Origin: COMBO-56-21 sp038852315
Lineage (GTDB): Archaea > Thermoplasmatota > Thermoplasmata > UBA10834
Assembly (NCBI GenBank): GCA_038852315.1
Contig: JAWCKF010000019.1
Coordinates: 1-33,560, forward strand
Reading direction: 5' to 3'
Length of the DNA: 33,560 nt
The position numbers and the translations under genes are program-made. Every line of letters begins with the position of its first letter. Positions within the stretch are counted from its first letter, which is position 1. Under the pieces are notes generated by a model. That model was not told the origin of the DNA, made no database searches, and saw nothing but the letters and a program-made list of their open reading frames with translations. This document shows positions 30,626-33,560 of the stretch, piece by piece.

Positions 30626-31039
30626 CTACTGCGCCGCAGCGGTCTCGGGCGCCGACGCCGGCTTGATCAGGATCGCGTTCACGACCCCGTCCTGGCCGCA
30701 TCTGGACGTTATCACGGCCTCGCCCAGCTCGGTCATGACCGTGGCGCCCTTGGTCATGATGTTCCGCTGGACGTAGTTAGGGTTCGACGGGTTCGACTTG
30801 ACCGTCAGGATCTTGACCTTCTTGATGGACTTGGTCTTCGGGTCGACGACGTTCGCCTGGTCGATCGTGAGCAGACGCGCCTTGGTGTTGGCACCCCTTG
30901 TCCTGTACAGCTTGACCTTCCGGGGCCCGAGGTGGGTGAACTGCTTCTCGCGGCCGATCTCGAACTTCCTCTTCTTTCTGGCCGCCCTTATCCTTCCGCC
31001 CGAAGGCTTCCTCTTCGGCCTGCCCTGCCATATGGCCAT
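30626..31039 (-). CDS. rps8e: Ribosomal protein S8e
   Basis: Archaeal/eukaryotic small-subunit protein, 137 residues, normal for the archaeal short form. It starts MAIWQGRPKRKPSGGRIRAA and includes KLYRTRGANTKARLL and KSNPSNPNYVQRNIMTKGA. ATG 31037-31039 has a GAGG site six bases upstream. It stands alone, with its own promoter, far from the main ribosomal operon. It ends in TAG. Confidence 0.95.
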   Translation of the reverse strand: MAIWQGRPKRKPSGGRIRAARKKRKFEIGREKQFTHLGPRKVKLYRTRGANTKARLLTIDQANVVDPKTKSIKKVKILTVKSNPSNPNYVQRNIMTKGATVMTELGEAVITSRCGQDGVVNAILIKPASAPETAAAQ

Positions 31040-31070
31040 GTGCGTCCTCGCCGCTGTGAAAAGGGGGAGG

Positions 31071-31082
31071 CCTATTAATAGG
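31071..31082 (-). promoter_or_regulatory. Palindromic TATA box of S8e
   Basis: CCTATTAATAGG is a perfect 12-bp palindrome whose centre acts as a TATA-like element; it predicts initiation about 12 bases before the S8e ATG. The palindrome could also bind a dimeric regulator, which is inference. Confidence 0.5.
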
Positions 31083-31103
31083 TTGTGCAGTCCCCACAGA
31101 GGC

Positions 31104-31748
31104 CTATCCGTGGTACAGCTTCGTCTTGATCGAGGGGCCCAGGAGCACGCTCGCATACGCGCCAAGCCTTGCCGAACCAGGATTGACGAACACAGTGCCC
31201 TCTGTAGTCCTGGTCCCCTGCGACTCGTGCATGTGCCCTGACAGCACGAGCCTCGGCTTGAACTCCTTCACCACCCTGAGTATCCCCTCAGAGCCACCGT
31301 GGTTGCCCGCGCGGCCGAGGTCGTTCATCCCGTAAGGGGGAGTGTGTGTGACCATCACACCTCCAGGGACAGCCACCTTCCGGAGCGACTCCTCTATGAG
31401 CCTCTCGTCGTTCTCGAACGGCATGCCTGAGCTCGTGGTGACGCCCCCTCCGAACCCATAGAAGTCCCACCCGCCGAACTGCGTCCTCCTGTTGTGGACG
31501 CTCGCGTGGGCCTTCTCCAGCACCTCCACCGTCTCAGGCAGGTCGCAGTTCCCAGGAACGGCCAGAACCATCACCTCGCCGGTGCCCTTCAGGAACCTCT
31601 TCACATACTCCGTCGTGCCGACAGTCGTGAAGTCCCCGCAGACCACCACGAGGTCGAACTCGCCGCTCCTCGCGAGCTTAGAGATCATCTCGAGCGCGTT
31701 CTCGGACGAGTGCAGGTCTGAACACACCAACATGTGGATGTCTATCAT
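31104..31748 (-). CDS. Metallophosphoesterase, third copy
   Basis: Calcineurin-like phosphoesterase of 214 residues: CSDLHSSENAL (D-x-H), VVVCGDFTTVG, LAVPGNCDLPE (Cys in place of the usual His of GNHD), VMVTHTPPYG and VLSGHMHESQG. The GNCD form is found in a subfamily of these enzymes. It starts four bases after the presenilin-like gene, suggesting co-expression. Substrate unknown. It ends in TAG. Confidence 0.84.
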   Translation of the reverse strand: MIDIHMLVCSDLHSSENALEMISKLARSGEFDLVVVCGDFTTVGTTEYVKRFLKGTGEVMVLAVPGNCDLPETVEVLEKAHASVHNRRTQFGGWDFYGFGGGVTTSSGMPFENDERLIEESLRKVAVPGGVMVTHTPPYGMNDLGRAGNHGGSEGILRVVKEFKPRLVLSGHMHESQGTRTTEGTVFVNPGSARLGAYASVLLGPSIKTKLYHG

Positions 31749-31752
31749 GGCC

Positions 31753-32679
31753 TCACCAGGGTAATGTCATGCCGAGCGAGATGTCGCGGAACACGATGAG
31801 GTAGCTCACCACGTATCCCGCCATGGCTCCGCCGTTCAGGAGTGGCAGGCCGGCCTGGGGGTTGCCCCTCATGACATATCTCATCAGGACGGAGAACCCC
31901 GCGAGGGCCCCCAACATGGTGCAGAGCGCTACGAGCAGGTTGCCGGGGATGCCCATGAACTGCGAGGTGGGAAGGAAGTTGAAGGCAGCACCTACCAGCA
32001 CGCCCGGTATGATGACGTCTCCCAGGCCCATGAACATCGCCTCCCGCTCGCCCCCCTCCTCCAGCTGCTGCCTGAGCGGCTTCTGACGGAGATACGAGTA
32101 CCCCTTCTTCTTCGGTATGACCAGCAGTATGGGCAGCCTCATCTCGGTCACCCCGTCCGCCAGCGCGACCATGTGCTTTGTCCCATAGACCGATATCGCG
32201 TCGTACACTGCGAGCGCGATCAGCAGGATCATCACGGGCAGTATGCTCAGCGAGATGCCGAATATGCCTATCACTCCGACGGCTACAAGCACCCCCGCTG
32301 AGTCTATCACGTACCACTCGGGCCGCTTGACGAGGTAGTAGGTCAGTACTGCGGTCAGGACCAGTGAACCTCCGAGCGCCACGAGGTCGCTTCCCGTGAG
32401 GAGGAGCACCATCAACAGCACGTAGAATATCGTGAAAGAGACGGCGCCCAGGAACACCAGCCTGACTATGTCCTCCCTCCTCCGCTTGACCGTGTAGAGC
32501 ACCAGGAATGTGAAGAGCACTATCGCCAGTATGTAGTAGATCGGTATCATCGGGTCGTCCGGGTTCTCGAATGCCGCGTCCTCAGCATCCAGCACGGCCG
32601 CTATCATGACGAGTGCGCCCAGCTGGGCCAATGTCAAGATCGCACCCATCGCGATCGCCGACTTCACCGAGGCGTCCAT
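31753..32679 (-). CDS. Presenilin-like intramembrane aspartyl protease
   Basis: Polytopic membrane protein of 308 residues with about nine hydrophobic segments. The two catalytic aspartates fit: Asp160 in VYDAISVYGTKHM and Asp221 in the GxGD motif (FMGLGDVIIPG, 218-221). A PAL-like motif is present as LPLL at 278-281. This matches the archaeal presenilin/signal peptide peptidase homologues (family A22-like). The loop between the catalytic helices (about 171-214) is Lys/Arg/Glu-rich. Substrates are unknown. It forms a two-gene unit with the third metallophosphoesterase. Confidence 0.85.
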   Translation of the reverse strand: MDASVKSAIAMGAILTLAQLGALVMIAAVLDAEDAAFENPDDPMIPIYYILAIVLFTFLVLYTVKRRREDIVRLVFLGAVSFTIFYVLLMVLLLTGSDLVALGGSLVLTAVLTYYLVKRPEWYVIDSAGVLVAVGVIGIFGISLSILPVMILLIALAVYDAISVYGTKHMVALADGVTEMRLPILLVIPKKKGYSYLRQKPLRQQLEEGGEREAMFMGLGDVIIPGVLVGAAFNFLPTSQFMGIPGNLLVALCTMLGALAGFSVLMRYVMRGNPQAGLPLLNGGAMAGYVVSYLIVFRDISLGMTLPW

Positions 32680-32705
32680 CTGCGACCGCTATTCGGGGGT
32701 GCGTT

Positions 32706-32718
32706 AGAAATAGTTTCT
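32706..32718 (-). promoter_or_regulatory. Promoter element of the presenilin-like gene
   Basis: The only AT-rich element is the inverted repeat AGAAA-TAG-TTTCT, about 30 bases before the ATG at 32679, in TATA-box position. The leader would be very short, and no Shine-Dalgarno site is seen. Confidence 0.4.
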
Positions 32719-32740
32719 CTCCCGAGGATCAGGCAACTTC

Positions 32741-32748
32741 CATATAGT
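32741..32748 (+). promoter_or_regulatory. TATA box of the PhzF-family gene (leaderless)
   Basis: CATATAGT is centred about 25 bases before the GTG at 32769, consistent with a leaderless transcript. Confidence 0.45.
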
Positions 32749-32768
32749 GCGACGGCCGTGTCAAGCAC

Positions 32769-33560
32769 GTGGCCGAGCTGGAAGTGGTCAAGGTCGATGT
32801 GTTCACGGACGAACTGTACATGGGCAACCATGCTACTGTCGTCCTCGACGCCGACGGGCTGGACGAGGTCCAGATGCAGAGGATAGCGTTCGAGGCAGGC
32901 TCCCCCTCGACCGCCTTTGTGATGAGATCAAAGAAGGCCGACCTTAGGCTCAGGTTCTTCTCCCCTTACGCCGAGCAGCCGCTTTCAGGTCATGCGGCGC
33001 TGGGCGCACTCTGGTGCCTCGCCGAGAAGGGCGCATTCGGGGCCTTGCCGGGAGGAAGACACAGGGCGGAGACGTCTGTCGGCATACTCCCCTTCAGCGT
33101 GGAGGGCGGCCCTGACGGCCCCCGGACGCTCTGGATGACACAGAAGCGTCCGATGTTCGCGAAGGAGGGGGACGTGAAGGAGGTCGCGAGCACACTCGGC
33201 ATAGGCGCGGACGCGATCTTCGGGGAAGAGTTCCCGATGGCCGTCGTGTCAACGGGCCTGCCGTGCCTGATCGTCCCCGTGCGGTCGATAGACGTGATTC
33301 GCAGGATAGAGCCCAGGCGCGAAGAGCTATACTCCCTCGCGCGCGAGCTGGACATCGGCGGTGTGGAGGTGTTCACGTGGAATGTTCTCGACGAGTCGTC
33401 CACGGTGCACGCGCGCTTCTTCGAGCCGACGCCTGGCATGCTGGAAGACCCCGCCTCGGGACTCCCAGCAGGCGCGCTTGGAGCTTACCTCGCAGAGGGG
33501 GAGCTCATATCGCGCGAGAGGTTCGAGAAGATAGTGGTTGAGCAGGGGCACTGGATCGGC
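32769..33560 (+). CDS. PhzF-family isomerase-like protein (3' end outside window)
   Basis: The first 264 codons of a diaminopimelate-epimerase-fold protein of the PhzF family; the last part lies beyond the right edge. Family blocks are KVDVFTDELYMGNHATVV, RFFSPYAEQPLSGHAALGA (residues 62-80), RFFEPTPGMLEDPASGLPAGALGAYL. The usual catalytic Glu of the SET motif is absent: residues 45-51 read SPSTAFV. Start is GTG 32769; no better start lies upstream. Function in archaea is unknown. Confidence 0.85.
   Translation, partial: MAELEVVKVDVFTDELYMGNHATVVLDADGLDEVQMQRIAFEAGSPSTAFVMRSKKADLRLRFFSPYAEQPLSGHAALGALWCLAEKGAFGALPGGRHRAETSVGILPFSVEGGPDGPRTLWMTQKRPMFAKEGDVKEVASTLGIGADAIFGEEFPMAVVSTGLPCLIVPVRSIDVIRRIEPRREELYSLARELDIGGVEVFTWNVLDESSTVHARFFEPTPGMLEDPASGLPAGALGAYLAEGELISRERFEKIVVEQGHWIG

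Noticed and set aside
1..33560. Mobile elements, CRISPR arrays, defence systems
   Set aside because: No transposase, integrase, regularly spaced repeat, toxin-antitoxin pair or restriction gene was found; all genes are of core type with uniform composition.

Overview
The window is a gene-dense, GC-rich archaeal chromosome segment holding almost only core genes: 49 protein genes, two of them cut by the window edges. Archaeal markers are the euryarchaeal S10/spc ribosomal protein order with S4e, L32e, aIF1 and RNase P Rpp29 inserted, the exosome superoperon, proteasome alpha, SBDS, SRP19, a histone-fold protein, RaSEA (archaeosine), KEOPS Pcc1 and archaeal TATA boxes. Two FtsZ genes and a DUF5611-like gene suit a euryarchaeon. 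A Thermoplasmatota-like lineage is my best guess, but this is inference. I see no tRNA, rRNA, CRISPR array, IS element or phage gene.

Region 1 (1-10370, minus strand): one long ribosomal protein operon, L3-L4-L23-L2-S19-L22-S3-L29-aIF1-Rpp29-S17-L14-L24-S4e-L5-S14-S8-L6-L32e, running off the left edge. A TATA box at 10359-10368 and a leader of about 190 nt with stacked hairpins precede L3. Genes are tightly packed with 1-4 nt overlaps and internal Shine-Dalgarno sites. Several ribosomal proteins carry long Ala/Pro/Lys/Glu-rich extensions, most strikingly S3.

Region 2 (10386-14095): DUF5611-like gene, the radical SAM enzyme RaSEA, a short histone-fold protein, tyrosyl-tRNA synthetase (plus strand) and a convergent, slightly overlapping DHH phosphoesterase.

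Region 3 (14137-20804, minus strand): ftsZ1-pop5, then psmA-SBDS-rrp4-rrp41-rrp42-L37Ae-rpo12-pcc1-pfdB. These join RNA decay and processing, ribosome maturation, protein degradation, transcription, tRNA modification and chaperone functions. The block ends in two tandem hairpins.

Region 4 (20805-27672): a divergent ftsZ pair; a membrane-anchored protein with a RING-like finger and six zinc ribbons; a DUF2148 ferredoxin-like protein; two metallophosphoesterases; bifunctional NAD(P)HX repair enzyme; DUF211; SRP19.

Region 5 (27833-33560): a tldD-tldE pair, ribosomal protein S8e, a third metallophosphoesterase joined to a presenilin-like intramembrane aspartyl protease, and a divergent PhzF-family gene cut by the right edge.

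Two initiation modes are visible. Genes inside operons have Shine-Dalgarno sites, whereas many first or single genes have a TATA box 25-28 nt upstream of the start codon, which predicts leaderless mRNAs. The strongest candidates for something undescribed are the RING-like multi-zinc-ribbon protein, the structured L3 leader, the S3 tail and the presenilin-like protease unit.
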